From assembly GCA_018340375.1 (NCBI GenBank), contig JAFFJZ010000001.1, positions 74,144,001 to 74,208,000 of the forward strand: a stretch of DNA of 64,000 bases. The letters are read 5' to 3'. This DNA comes from Gonatopus flavifemur. Its lineage: Eukaryota > Arthropoda > Insecta > Hymenoptera > Dryinidae. The translations under genes were made by a program, and so were the position numbers. The notes beneath the pieces were generated by a model. That model searched no databases and was not told where the DNA came from. It was given only the letters and a program-made list of their open reading frames with translations. Of this stretch, positions 42,087-51,673 are shown piece by piece (the stretch's first letter is position 1; each line of letters opens with the position of its first letter).

Positions 42087-45000
42087 ATGCGACTTCCGCT
42101 TCTTGCCCTGGCATCAATTGTGTCAAGTATACTAATGATTAAAACTGTTTCGGGCCATGGGAGATTAATAGAACCACCATCGAGGGCTTCGATGTGGAGA
42201 TACGGGTTTGACACTCCTCCTGATTACAATGATAACGAATGTTACTGTGGTGGTTTCACACGACAGTGGCAAAGGAACAAAGGAAATTGTGGGATTTGTG
42301 GTGATGCCTGGGATTTGCCTGCGGTAAGGTAACATAATGTACCTTAATAAATACGTACAGGACTTTCTTTTTTCCAATTATTGAAAGAAAGTTCATATAT
42401 TTGAGATTATATTTATGATTTATTTATAACAATGAATACTAGAAAGTTTGTGTCTTATTTAAAAAATAGTTTTTACATTTATTTCGTTCATTGTGTATCT
42501 GTTCCCATCTTTCAATCAAAAATATTCCCAGAAACCAATGGAACATTCTTCTTCAAATCATTTGTATTCTGCAAATAATTCCTAACAGATGTACCAAACA
42601 ATTCTTTCAAATCAGATAATAATTGAGTATGTGAAATATTGTGTAGAATGCTATGTGAATGATTCAAAACATTTTTGAAATCATTTCATTCATAGGCGTA
42701 GCCAGCTCAAAACTTAAGGAAGGGCAAAATGTTCAATTCAAATTTTCCACAACTTTTTTACATATAATTTTTGTATATTCAATTAAAAAAAATTTTTTTC
42801 CTATTCTACAAGGGGGGGAGGGTAGCTGCCCTTCCTTGCCCCCCCCCCCTGGCTACGCCCATGATTTCATTGCCTATGCTATATTTAAATTGCATACCCC
42901 TAGTGAAAATCAGCATATGGAGCGAGATGGAAGAGTCAAAGAAGCAGCATCTAAGCGGGAAAGAAGCGGATATTGAAACGTTTTTACGCTTCATTCGTTT
43001 CAACATTCGTTTCATGTGCTCCAACATTCGCTTTCCACGAGCGGAAATTTTCACCAGGGACAAATCTACCCTTTGGAGAACTGTAGTAATTGAACTAGCC
43101 ATAAACAGAAAACGATCCCAGACAGCACAAATGATCATTTTGAATTCACAAAAACTTCTGAAAGAACTTCTTGAACAGTCCCCGTTATGACAGTAAAAAT
43201 GGATTCAATATGACCTCAATGAATTCAAAATGCAAACATGTCCCAGATAACATGTAAGCTTGTCATAAGCTTGTCAGACTTGTCATTCGATTGTTCTTGA
43301 CTTGTTATTGACAACCTTGTCAGTGTAAGCCTGCTACAACTTTGCTGCAGGGGTTTTGTAAGCTTGTACCCTTGTCATGTGTCAACTAGGAGGCTTATGT
43401 CAACCTTGTCACAAGCTTGCCTGACAACATTGCAGCAAGGTTAAAATGCTATCTGGGGTTGAATGCCTTTATGAATGTTCTTTATGAATTCGTGATATGA
43501 ATTCTTTCTGAAGATTAAGTTATTCATCGAGAGATCATTTTGAATTCGAACTATTCATAACCCAAGTAGCACAAGTACTTTTCAAACACACGGAAAAAAG
43601 AAAACAGCAATGGTTACTGTGAATCACAAAAATACATTGAAACTCAAATTCATTCTATGCAGTACTGCGTTTCCCAGTCCTCATTACTGTTCAGTCAGCG
43701 TTGATGCATTTTATTACAATACTCATCACTGTGATCGCGCTAATCCTCATTATCCAAGCGTGTTTTCATTTGTTTTTCAACCGATCGCTGTCATTCAAAG
43801 TAACCAGTAATGTTTTCTTTTTTCCGTGTATGCTATGGTGACTCTATATGAATGTGAAAGGGATGTGCGAATGAGACTATTTTGGATAAATTCGTTAAGA
43901 TATTCTATGGAGGTGCATAGCACATAATTATTCGAAACAGTCTCATTTGGAGGTTCTACGCATGTTCGTAGGATTGTCCAAACACGCTCTTAGCATTTCT
44001 AACCTCCCCTGTTGAAAAGGTCTTATAAATGCTGATACATTCTGATAAACTCCTGGACAAAAGCACACCAAAATCTCATAGGGAATTTTCATTCTAAACG
44101 TCTTTATGAGATTTTCCACGATTGCTTATAGAACCTGATAAAATCCAATTTTGTGCTCATTAATTCGCATAATGGCATTATAAAATCTCATAAACCCCTG
44201 GACAAATGCTCATATAAAATCTCATAAAGTCTCATAGATTCCACGTATCAGTTTCTACCCAGATAGAAAAACGTCTCAATAATGCCATCATAATGGTGAC
44301 ATTCAGGCCAAGAAATGTTTGCATCATGGTACCAAGGTGTTTCCGCATAAAGCATTGTTCTTGGTAACAAAACGAGGTGATGGTACCATAATGAAGACAT
44401 AATGTTTACATTTTATGCATCATTGCAAGCTGAGCGAAGTTTATGACAGTATGTTAACGGCACATTATGTTACAAAATATTTAGGGCATGGTCTTCTATC
44501 TGGGTATGAGATCTTTTCCATAGGGTCTTCTGCTGCTTGGAAATGAATTCATGCTTACTGTCATAACTGGAGCTCTTTGTGGGGACTTTTGTGCTGTATG
44601 GGATAGAGTTCCGTACAGCACAACTACCGATCCTCCACCTAGGACTTCGATGGAGAATTGGTGCAGAAATGGGAGCCGCGGAAATAAGGGAGAAATAAGG
44701 GAGAGTCTCCGTTGAGGCAATGGTGAGACGACGGAGAAATGTCCGCCCCCTGTGTTCCCAGACAGCACAGAGTTCTTCGATGAATTCTTGAAGAACTTTT
44801 TTAGAACTTTGGAGTTCAAATGATGTTCTTGAAGAATTCTTCACGAACTCTGTGCTATCTGGGTTTTCGATATCATTCATATTGGTGCATTTACATAACC
44901 AAAGCTGAATATATGAATTCACGAATGTAAGTTGTATTGAAAATACACAGGGCGAACAATTTCTCCGTCGCCTCAACGGAAACTCTCCTTTATCTCTCCC

Positions 45001-48000
45001 TTATTTCCACGGCCCCCGTTTCTCCACCAATTCTCCACCTCCAGTCCACCGAAGTCCTAGGTGGAGGATCGGTGGTTGTGCTGTATCCCACCCACACAGC
45101 ACAGAAGTTCGAAAAGAATTCTTAAGGATTCATAATGAATTCTTTGAATCCCAGTTGAACTCCTAATGAATTCTTTCTGAACTGGTGTGTTATATGGGCA
45201 TACAGCACCGGGAGGTCTTCTGGACGTTCCGAAAACATGCTTGGTTACACAGAGAACGTGCAAATAACGTTTCATGATGGTGTAAAAACGTCGCATGTAT
45301 GTCGCAGGAACATGCAAATGTCCCGTTTAGTTCTATTCATGTCTTCTTGCAATGTTCTTCCCAATCAGAAAAAACCGAAGTATGCCAATGTTGACAACAG
45401 GCGGAGTCCAGTGCCAGTATTGGGCCCCCAAGAGTCGGCTAGCACGTACGGATTTAGTACTGGATACATAGAAATACAGTACTATACCAGTACTGATACC
45501 CCAGTACCAGTGCTGAAAGCTTGATGTCGACCAAGTACTGATACACCAGTACTGAAAGCTTGATGTCGAGCAAGTACTGATACAATACAGGCACTGCAGT
45601 GATTGCAAATAATAAGAAATCACCCAATCAGAAGAAACCGAAGTATGCCAATGCTGACAACAGGCGGAGTACAGTGCCAGTATTGGGCCCCCAAGAGTCA
45701 GCTAGCACGTACCCAGTATGGCAAAGCGTTATCATTTTGGACAAATGCCAGTACTGCTGCAGTACAGACCACCAGTACCCCGCCAGTCTTAGCCGGTACT
45801 GGCGCAGTACAGCGCTAGTTGTGGAATTCTGATTGGGCGTATTGCGCCGGTACTGAAGACCATTACCGATTACCAGTACTATGCCAGTACCAAGTACTCA
45901 GTACGGAAAAGCGTTATCATTTCGGACAAATGCCAGTACTGCTGCAGTGCAGACCGCCAGTACCCCACCAGTGTTAGCCGGTACTGGCGCAGTACTGCGC
46001 CAGTTGTTAAATTCTGATTGGGAATTGGGACGTATTCTAGGAAAGGTTTTCACAACGTTCCGTGGCGTTGCACATATGTTTATAAAAGGTTAGTTTTCAT
46101 GGAAGCACGTTTAGAAAACGCGGAAAGAACGTCCCGTAGTATATGAAAAGAACGTGCTCGGTACGTATTCATGTGCATCAAAAGCGAAGGTACTCTAAAC
46201 ATTTGGAAAATATGTGCCTTAGGCACCAACACTATGTTTATGCGGAACCAAGATTATGTTTATAGAACATCCAGAGAACTTTCTGTGCTGTCTGGGATGG
46301 GGTTGGAAGGCTAATCCCACCTACTAAATTCAAAACTTAACTACCCTGCTGAAAATGCCAGACAGAACCGGGCAGAAAATTGTTGTCAGCCTTTGAACGG
46401 TTTACTCCCTACGTAGTTCAGGCAGAAACTGACCACCTTTTGTCCGGAATCACCGAATTGTAACATCCTGTTAAAACCTGGCAGAAAGATTTCCGTCATT
46501 TTTTTACTGGATATCACAGTCTGTGAATTCCAAATAGAACCATCCAAAAAAATTGCGGTCAGTTTTTGGCAGGATATTCTAATTTCGCAATTCCAGATAA
46601 AATCGAATGGAAAGTTTGCCAGTTTTTGTCTGGATTACCCGAAGGAGAAACTGTTCGAAACCTGACAGCAATTTTGTGTAGACCCACACAGCACCGAAGA
46701 TTTCATTAAGATTGCAGAAATCTAACATCTGAAACATTGAAATATTTCTGTGACATTGCTGTATGTCACACCGAGGTTTCAAAGTCTCTTCAGAAATATT
46801 GCAATGTCCTAGAAATATTGCTAATCTTACATTTCAATGCAATATTTCTGAATTATCTCTGCAATATTCCAAGAATATTTATGAAATATTTCATTGTGAT
46901 GTTTGTTTCGTAATATATCTGAAACATTGCAAATAGGTAACATTTCAATTGACAGATTTTTGACATATTTATGTGAAAGTATGCTGAAATGTAATGAAGG
47001 TGAAAGATCGAAATGTAATTGAGACATTACTGAGATCTGTGGTGCTGTATAGGGAATTCTGCCTGGCATTTTTAGCGACCCTATTAGAACCGAACATACC
47101 ATTGATATAACAGAGCCTTTTATGTATGAATGATATAATAAAGGCATCCAAATGACTGCTTCAAACAGGGAGCAGTTACATCACATGACTTTTGATATAC
47201 GTGTGTTGTAGGAATTATGTATAAAGTTATATGATGTAACTGGTACGTGTTTGGAGCGGACATTTGGATGTCCTCATTATACCGGCCCTAGCGGATCTGG
47301 GTGAACCGACAAGCGACCAAAAATTTCGGTTACATTTTGGTGAAAGACCTTGGTTTTGGTTACTTGTTGGTCGTTTGGGACATTTTTTTCAACAAAAATT
47401 GACCAAAATCCAACCAAAACTCAACCAATCTCAATTTTGGTGATTTTCCGGTCATTTCGTGGCAATTTTCTGGGTTCTTACCTCAAAAATACCAAAAGAT
47501 TCCAAAAACGGACCACATTTTTTGGTTACAGATTTGTTCTGAGCAACAATTAGTTTTCGGTTAAAAATAGGTCATTATATGGTGAAAACCATCTGGATAA
47601 CCAGTTTATGACCAAATTTTTACCAAACCAAAAAACCATAAAAATTGGTCCCTTTGAAATCGCCAGGGTCATCGATGTTTAACTAACATCAGTTCTAACA
47701 GGGGAGGTAATATTCAAGCCCTAAATCCTGAATTTTAATCAATTGATTTTGGGTTAGAATCCGATTTAAATGTTAAATTCCGTCGGCACGATTGGCCCTA
47801 AAAAACCTCCCAATCTACGAAAAATTCAGATCTTCTAATCGAGAGTTATTTTATCCTCTGTTATTTTTACTGTAGAATCTTTTCTTCTATCTCAATGTTC
47901 AAAAATCATCGACAGTATGGGATAAATAATTTATAAATGATTGTAAAGTAAATTAATTTTCTTTTCAATAATCCACGATTGAAAACAAGCTTAAAAACTT

Positions 48001-51000
48001 GGAAGATTTTTTATGTAAACATATTCTCAATATAATTTTTCAGCCACGTGCTCACGAGACTGGAGGGAAATATGGGAACGGGATAATCGTGAGGAGGTAT
48101 AAAACAGGTTCAATTATACCGGTAAGAGTGGAATTAACCGCCAATCATCACGGTTATTTCGAATTTCGAACATGCCCGATGACTTATCGAGGAAAAGAAG
48201 TGGATCAGGAATGTTTGGACCGATATCTTTTGCGGCTCACCAACGGCACAGCCCGGTTTTATCCTGGTCCTGGGAACAGAGTATTCGAAGCATACTATAA
48301 ATTACCCGATGATCTAACTTGTGTTCAATGCGTCTTCCAATGGAAATATACCGCGGGAAATAATTGGGGTGATTGTGGAAACGGCACAGGTACGTAGTGA
48401 GATTTAATGGTGAATTATTATTGTTAAACTATAGTAATCTGAAACCCTTCGTAAGAGATATTGCAAGATTTAGTAACATATTATTATGAGAAATTGTTGA
48501 TCATTAAGATTTTTTATTTATTAATAGGAGAACGAATTTTGTCGTTAATTAAGACTGAATTCTCACTCAGTGTTGAACTTATTACAGTTCAACACCATTA
48601 ATCATATTCATATTCACATAATGTTTTATATATAATAACTTTCATATTGAATTGTCTTACGCGCTACTGAAAATTTGACACAGTTACGATGATGTTGTAA
48701 TAATTGGAAAGTGCATGTGACTGAATGCACATTATTATATCCTCTCGATATAATAAATAACCAGAAGATATAACTGAGAATCGTGCGTGATTGATTCATT
48801 TTTAATGATTCAAGAAGACATTTTACTGGCACTTTATCTTCATTTGATAATATATCCTGAACTTTGTATTCCTTATAATCATTATACAGTACGTGCAGAA
48901 GATAATCTATACAATTTCTTCCCTGAGAATCTAGATTTTGAATTTTAAGTACAAATAAAATGCATTAGGATCTAAAATCATTCATCCCTACCCCCTACGA
49001 AGCTCTTAATTTAGAAAATCAGAAAAAGTGATATTATTTCAATGATTGATTTATGTTTGATTGCATTTGCCAACTAGAACAGATTGAAATCAATATATTA
49101 CAACAACAAAAATATCAATTAAAATTCAATTCAATTCAATATATTTTTTTTAAATAAAAAGAGAAACTTCGAATGAACAATATTTTTCAGGTTCCTCTCT
49201 TCATTCGTGTATTCATTTGATATACTCATAAAATTCATATTTCATACGTTTTTTTTTGTTTTTAATGAATGTACGGATCCAGACGATACTTCAGCAACAT
49301 GCGTGAAAGTCTCGATCTTATGTAAGGGGTCAGCTAATCAATAATTCAAAGTATCGCATACAGTAGTTGCTGTAATAAAGTAGCAGGGATAAACATAATT
49401 TTGATGAAGTCGAAATCATGGCTCAAAAACACGTACAATTGAATCATATAAACGTATACCAGTCATGATAGAATTCAATCTTCGATTATACATCGATTAT
49501 ATCATTGTAACGAGCCGATATAATATTCGTAATATGATTCTCACTTGCGTATAACTAACTTTTATTCTTTCACTCGTCCGAGAACTCACTTTACGAATGT
49601 TATCTCTAAAATTGCCTTTGAATTTTTGGAAGATAATGCATATATTTTTTCTCTCCTTCGTATTCCTCAGGCAAGTTTTCCTTATTTTTTTCTTTAATGC
49701 ATGAGAAAAATAAAAGAAAAAAGTAAAACATTGAAACTCCGCAAGTATCCCTGCCCTGGTTAAAAGAATCCATTACTTCTGACAAATGAAATTAAATGAG
49801 ATTTGGCCAGAACATTGTCCGAGAATCAATGAGATTTGGCCAGATTCAGTGAGATTTGGCGAGAATCGACTGTTCTTTCTGACCAAATCTCATTGACATT
49901 TGCTGGATGAGATTCGGCCAGAACATTGTCCAAGTTCAACTGTAATTTAGTGAGATTTGGCGAGAATCAATGGTTTTTTTAAACCAGGGTGGTGGAAAAA
50001 TTTCGTTGAATTTTATTGAATTTCATTTACTCTTCGTACATTCGGTTTTCATTGAAAATCAGCAGAATTCAACTAAACTCAACAAAATTTCGGTAAAATT
50101 CAATAACTTTTATTAAAATTTATTGACTTTCATTGAAGTTTGTGGAATTTCAATGAATTTTATTGAAATCTTGTACGAAAAGTGAATAAAATTCAACAAA
50201 ATTTTGTCCGCCAGGGATGGGAAACGCAACGACCGTAACTTCTCTACGGCATGTCATTATATGCATGTATGAATTTTGTGAATGTAATGTCAGTTCCTGT
50301 CCGATGTTTTTGCGGAAAAGAGAGAGGTTTGCAATGTATCCGTATCATGTTTTTTCATTAAACCGAAGTCCACATTTTAGCCTAAGGTGTATCATGAATT
50401 CGCAAAACCAATTATCTGAGCAAAGAAAAATATAAATAGGTGTAGAAATTGATTCTTCGCTTTGTTGTATTCGAATAACTGTAATGAAAACAAAACAAAA
50501 TGTATGAATGACCTACAATACATAACGCACAGGTACATCGTGAATGTATTATGCATGATGTTGTATACAATTCACTTATTGCACTTTTAATATTTTACTA
50601 TCAGTTCATTGGTATAGAAACATATTTTTTGTTTAATTATTTCAAAATATGTGATATAGATGATAGTTTGTTTTCGATATTACAAACGGTTTATGCTAAA
50701 ACAAAATATATCTCACACAAATCTGATTGATTCTTATTGAATCTCGGACAATGTTCTGACCAAATCTCATGAAATTTCATTCCTCGGATTCAATAGATTC
50801 TTTTAACCAGGGAAAACTATCGGTTGGAGAGTACCTACAAGAAAATCTGTGGGCTTGCCAATCATCAAACCCACGTTGGACTTATGCATAACTTATACTG
50901 TGTCAATGAAACGTTTATTGTATTACAATATCATGGTCGTTCATAAATATTTATCAAGAATACTTCCTAGGAATTTCCTCATTTATGATCTTAAACCAAC

Positions 51001-51673
51001 AGGTGTTGCGATGAGATTGAATATCTATTATATTCAAATTTTTTGTTCATTTTGATTTCTAAATCTATTCTATATCAATCAAAAATCGCGCACACATTAT
51101 TTTGAGTACTTGATTGAGAAACTTGATTCATTATCGTAATCATTTCAAGGATATATCTTACACATGATGATAGAATAAGGCTGTAAATTATTTCCTGTAA
51201 TTTACAAATACGGAAGTAGTCAACGGGACATTAACTTTTACCAATCAATCAACAAAGATATATTCATATTTCATATTTTTTGATTATAAAAATATATTCT
51301 TTTTATGTCACGATTAGGAGCAGTAGGATGTGGCCCGCAAGAACAATTCAGAGCCTGCGCGGATATCGCTATCGGGGATAACGAGGAAAGTTTACCGCCG
51401 TTTTATCCCAAAAAACCAGATTCGGAGGTTCCCAAATCCGAAGTCCCTGCAGAACCATATTGGCTACTCAGTTTTGTCATCGCTGGTACGTGCCTCTTGG
51501 TGGTTCTTGCTGTTATCGCATTACTTTATACATATTATTACCACGCGGGTCGAGCGAAAAAGTGGTTGATGGCAAGAAGACTGTTAGTAACACCGCCCGA
51601 TCCTCCTCCGCCTGTCGTACCTCCGAGGCACAAGAAACAACAGCACACAACCAGTGCACATTTGCAATTGTAA
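42087..51673 (+). CDS. AA15 lytic polysaccharide monooxygenase with C-terminal membrane anchor
   Basis: A copper-dependent enzyme family (AA15) that oxidatively cleaves chitin or cellulose. Exons 42087-42323, 48044-48389 and 51318-51673 join in phase to give 312 residues. A signal peptide (1-23, ending in SG) is followed by His24 in HGRLIEPPSRASMWRYGF, the N-terminal histidine of the copper brace. The second brace His is in ELTANHHGYFEF (about 114). A Cys-rich core follows (YNDNECYCGGF, GNCGICGDAWD, CVQCVFQWKYTAGNNWGDCG), with an axial Tyr/Phe region at WKYTAGNNWG. Exon 3 encodes a spacer, a hydrophobic membrane segment (about 244-268, LLSFVIAGTCLLVVLAVIAL), and a basic, Pro-rich tail. The enzyme is therefore probably tethered to the cell surface. 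The two introns (5.7 and 2.9 kb) are packed with MITEs. AATAAA is at 51987-51992. Confidence 0.92.
42695..42859. mobile_element. GGCGTAGCCAG inverted-repeat element with poly-C tract
   Basis: It starts GGCGTAGCCAGCTCAAAAC and ends CTGGCTACGCC. The interior carries an AT-rich block resembling 2695-2785 and a G-run/C-run pair before the right end. No clear target duplication was seen. Superfamily not decided. Confidence 0.65.
43242..43457. mobile_element. CCCAGATAACATG MITE, GT duplication
   Basis: It starts CCCAGATAACATGTAAGCTT and ends TAAAATGCTATCTGGG, flanked by GT. The interior is dominated by inverted AAGCTTGTCA / TGACAAGCTT motifs. The surrounding DNA (43118-43550, starting CCCAGACAGCAC) may be an older host element whose right end is lost. 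Confidence 0.75.
43589..43828. mobile_element. CACGGAAAAAAGAAAAC MITE, TA site
   Basis: It starts CACGGAAAAAAGAAAACAGC and ends GTTTTCTTTTTTCCGTG. It is inserted at the TA of CAAATATGCT in the CCCAAGTAGCA host; the left TA has become CA. It has no transposase, and the internal ORF 43610-43810 is not homologous to anything recognised. Confidence 0.8.
44007..44525. mobile_element. CCCTGTTGAAAAGG MITE, TC duplication
   Basis: It starts CCCTGTTGAAAAGGTCTTAT and ends ATGAGATCTTTTCCATAGGG. The TC duplication is confirmed against the empty site in the copy at 2041-2256 (AACCTCTTCTG). It contains the later insertion 44258-44504. The interior repeats TCATAAA / CTCCTGGACAAA motifs. Confidence 0.85.
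44258..44504. mobile_element. CCCAGATAGAA MITE, TA duplication, third nesting level
   Basis: It starts CCCAGATAGAAAAACGTCTC and ends GGTCTTCTATCTGGG, with TA on both sides. It lies inside 44007-44525, which itself lies inside 43561-44541. The interior has TAATGGT / ACCATTA-type inverted motifs. Confidence 0.8.
44612..45085. mobile_element. Foldback element with CTCCACCTAGG arms
   Basis: The left arm (about 44612-44750) starts CCGTACAGCACAACTACCGA and contains CCTCCACCTAGGACTTCGAT. The right arm (about 44945-45085) is its inverted copy and ends GTTGTGCTGTAT. The arms are GC-richer than their surroundings. A small MITE (44757-44863) sits close to the inner end of the left arm. Exact termini and target duplication are unclear. 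Confidence 0.7.
44757..44863. mobile_element. CCCAGACAGCACAGAG MITE, TT duplication
   Basis: A 107-bp near-palindrome from CCCAGACAGCACAGAGTTCT to AACTCTGTGCTATCTGGG, with AGAATTCTT motifs paired inside and TT on both sides. It is inserted in the foldback 44612-45085. Confidence 0.8.
45087..46296. mobile_element. CCCATACAGCAC element with CAGTACTG repeats, AT duplication
   Basis: It starts CCCA, is interrupted after 4 bp by the element 45091-45198, and resumes TACAGCACCGGGAGG at 45201. It ends TTCTGTGCTGTCTGGG, with AT on both sides. The centre (about 45360-46025) has a 95-bp block present twice (45361-45455, 45627-45720), a 125-bp block present twice (45716-45840, 45895-46022), and dense CAGTACTG/CCAGTACC palindromes. 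ORFs here are repeat artefacts. Confidence 0.65.
45091..45198. mobile_element. CCCACACAGCACAG MITE, CA duplication
   Basis: It starts CCCACACAGCACAGAAGTTC, ends AACTGGTGTGTTATATGGG, is flanked by CA, and is 108 bp long. It inserted 4 bp inside the left end of the element 45087-46296. It resembles 44757-44863 (AGAATTCTT motifs in the arms). Confidence 0.75.
46344..47081. mobile_element. CCCTGCTGAAAATGCC element, possible TA duplication
   Basis: The left end CCCTGCTGAAAATGCCAGAC pairs with the inverted TCTGCCTGGCATTTTTAGCG at the right, but the last bases have diverged (CCC instead of GGG). TA is present on both sides. The interior repeats CAGAAA / GTTTTTG / CCGGAAT motifs. It hosts 46683-47054. 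Confidence 0.5.
46683..47054. mobile_element. CCCACACAGCACCGAAGAT MITE
   Basis: It starts CCCACACAGCACCGAAGATT and ends GATCTGTGGTGCTGTATAGGG. The flanks are GA and AA, one base apart. The arms are rich in AATATTTCTGAAACATT motifs, inverted about the centre. It is nested in 46344-47081. Confidence 0.65.
47130..47283. repeat. Inverted repeat, CATCCAAATG arms
   Basis: The left arm has GCATCCAAATGACTGCTTCA followed by GCAGTTACATCA. The right arm is its inverted copy (TGATGTAACTGG ... ACATTTGGATGTCC). The loop is about 40 nt. The termini are not clear enough for family assignment. Confidence 0.6.
49749..50216. mobile_element. CCCTGGTGGAAAAATTT MITE, AT duplication, split by a nested insertion
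   Basis: With the insertion removed, the left end reads CCCTGGTGGAAAAATTTCGT and the right end is the inverted ACAAAATTTTGTCCGCCAGGG. AT flanks both ends. The interior consists of TTGAATTTTATTGAA motifs in both orientations. The nested element 49754-49989 entered 5 bp from its left end. Confidence 0.85.
49754..49989. mobile_element. CCCTGGTTAAAAGAATC MITE, copy 2, TG duplication
   Basis: It starts CCCTGGTTAAAAGAATCCAT and ends GGTTTTTTTAAACCAGGG, with TG on both sides. It is the same family and size as 18683-18918 (GAGATTTGGCCAGAACATTG blocks). Confidence 0.85.
50712..50812. mobile_element. CCCTGGTTAAAAGAATC MITE, truncated copy
   Basis: The right end ATTCTTTTAACCAGGG and the interior ACAATGTTCTGACCAAATCT match the family at 18683 and 49754. 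The left terminus is missing, so the left boundary is approximate. Confidence 0.6.

Larger units (their letters stand above)
43561..44541. mobile_element. CCCAAGTAGCA MITE, copy 2, split by two later insertions
   Basis: Pieces 43561-43588, 43829-44006 and 44526-44541 together match the intact copy at 2041-2256. They are interrupted by a CACGGAAAAAAG element (43589-43828) and by a CCCTGTTG element (44007-44525). The last base is A instead of G, and AA flanks both ends. The intact copy confirms the reconstruction to within a few bases. Confidence 0.85.
42324..48043. other. LPMO intron 1, MITE-packed
   Basis: A 5.7-kb intron of which more than half is identifiable repeat: the elements listed between 42695 and 47283. 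The remaining stretches (42324-42690, 47290-48043) hold no recognised gene. The 47290-47680 part has repeated ACCAAAA / TTTTGGT motifs and may be another element, with ends CCCTAGCGG and CGCCAGGG but no matching flank. Confidence 0.6.
48390..51317. other. LPMO intron 2
   Basis: A 2.9-kb intron. It contains the nested pair 49749-50216 / 49754-49989 and a truncated relative at about 50712-50812. The rest (48390-49748, 50217-50711, 50813-51317) is AT-rich DNA with no recognised gene. Confidence 0.55.

Noticed and set aside
43610..43810. Plus-strand ORF inside a CACGGA element
   Set aside because: It lies wholly within a MITE with no transposase motifs and no splice or promoter context.
45360..46025. 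Possible CRISPR-like direct repeats
   Set aside because: The repeats are long, unequal blocks without constant spacers, in a eukaryotic intron; they are duplications inside a transposable element.
45237..46093. Cluster of overlapping ORFs on both strands
   Set aside because: They fall in CAGTACTG repeat DNA; open frames arise from the repeat lacking stop triplets.
47290..47680. Possible further CCC...GGG element (CCCTAGCGG to CGCCAGGG)
   Set aside because: The ends are only loosely inverted and the flanking dinucleotides do not match, so it was not listed as an element.
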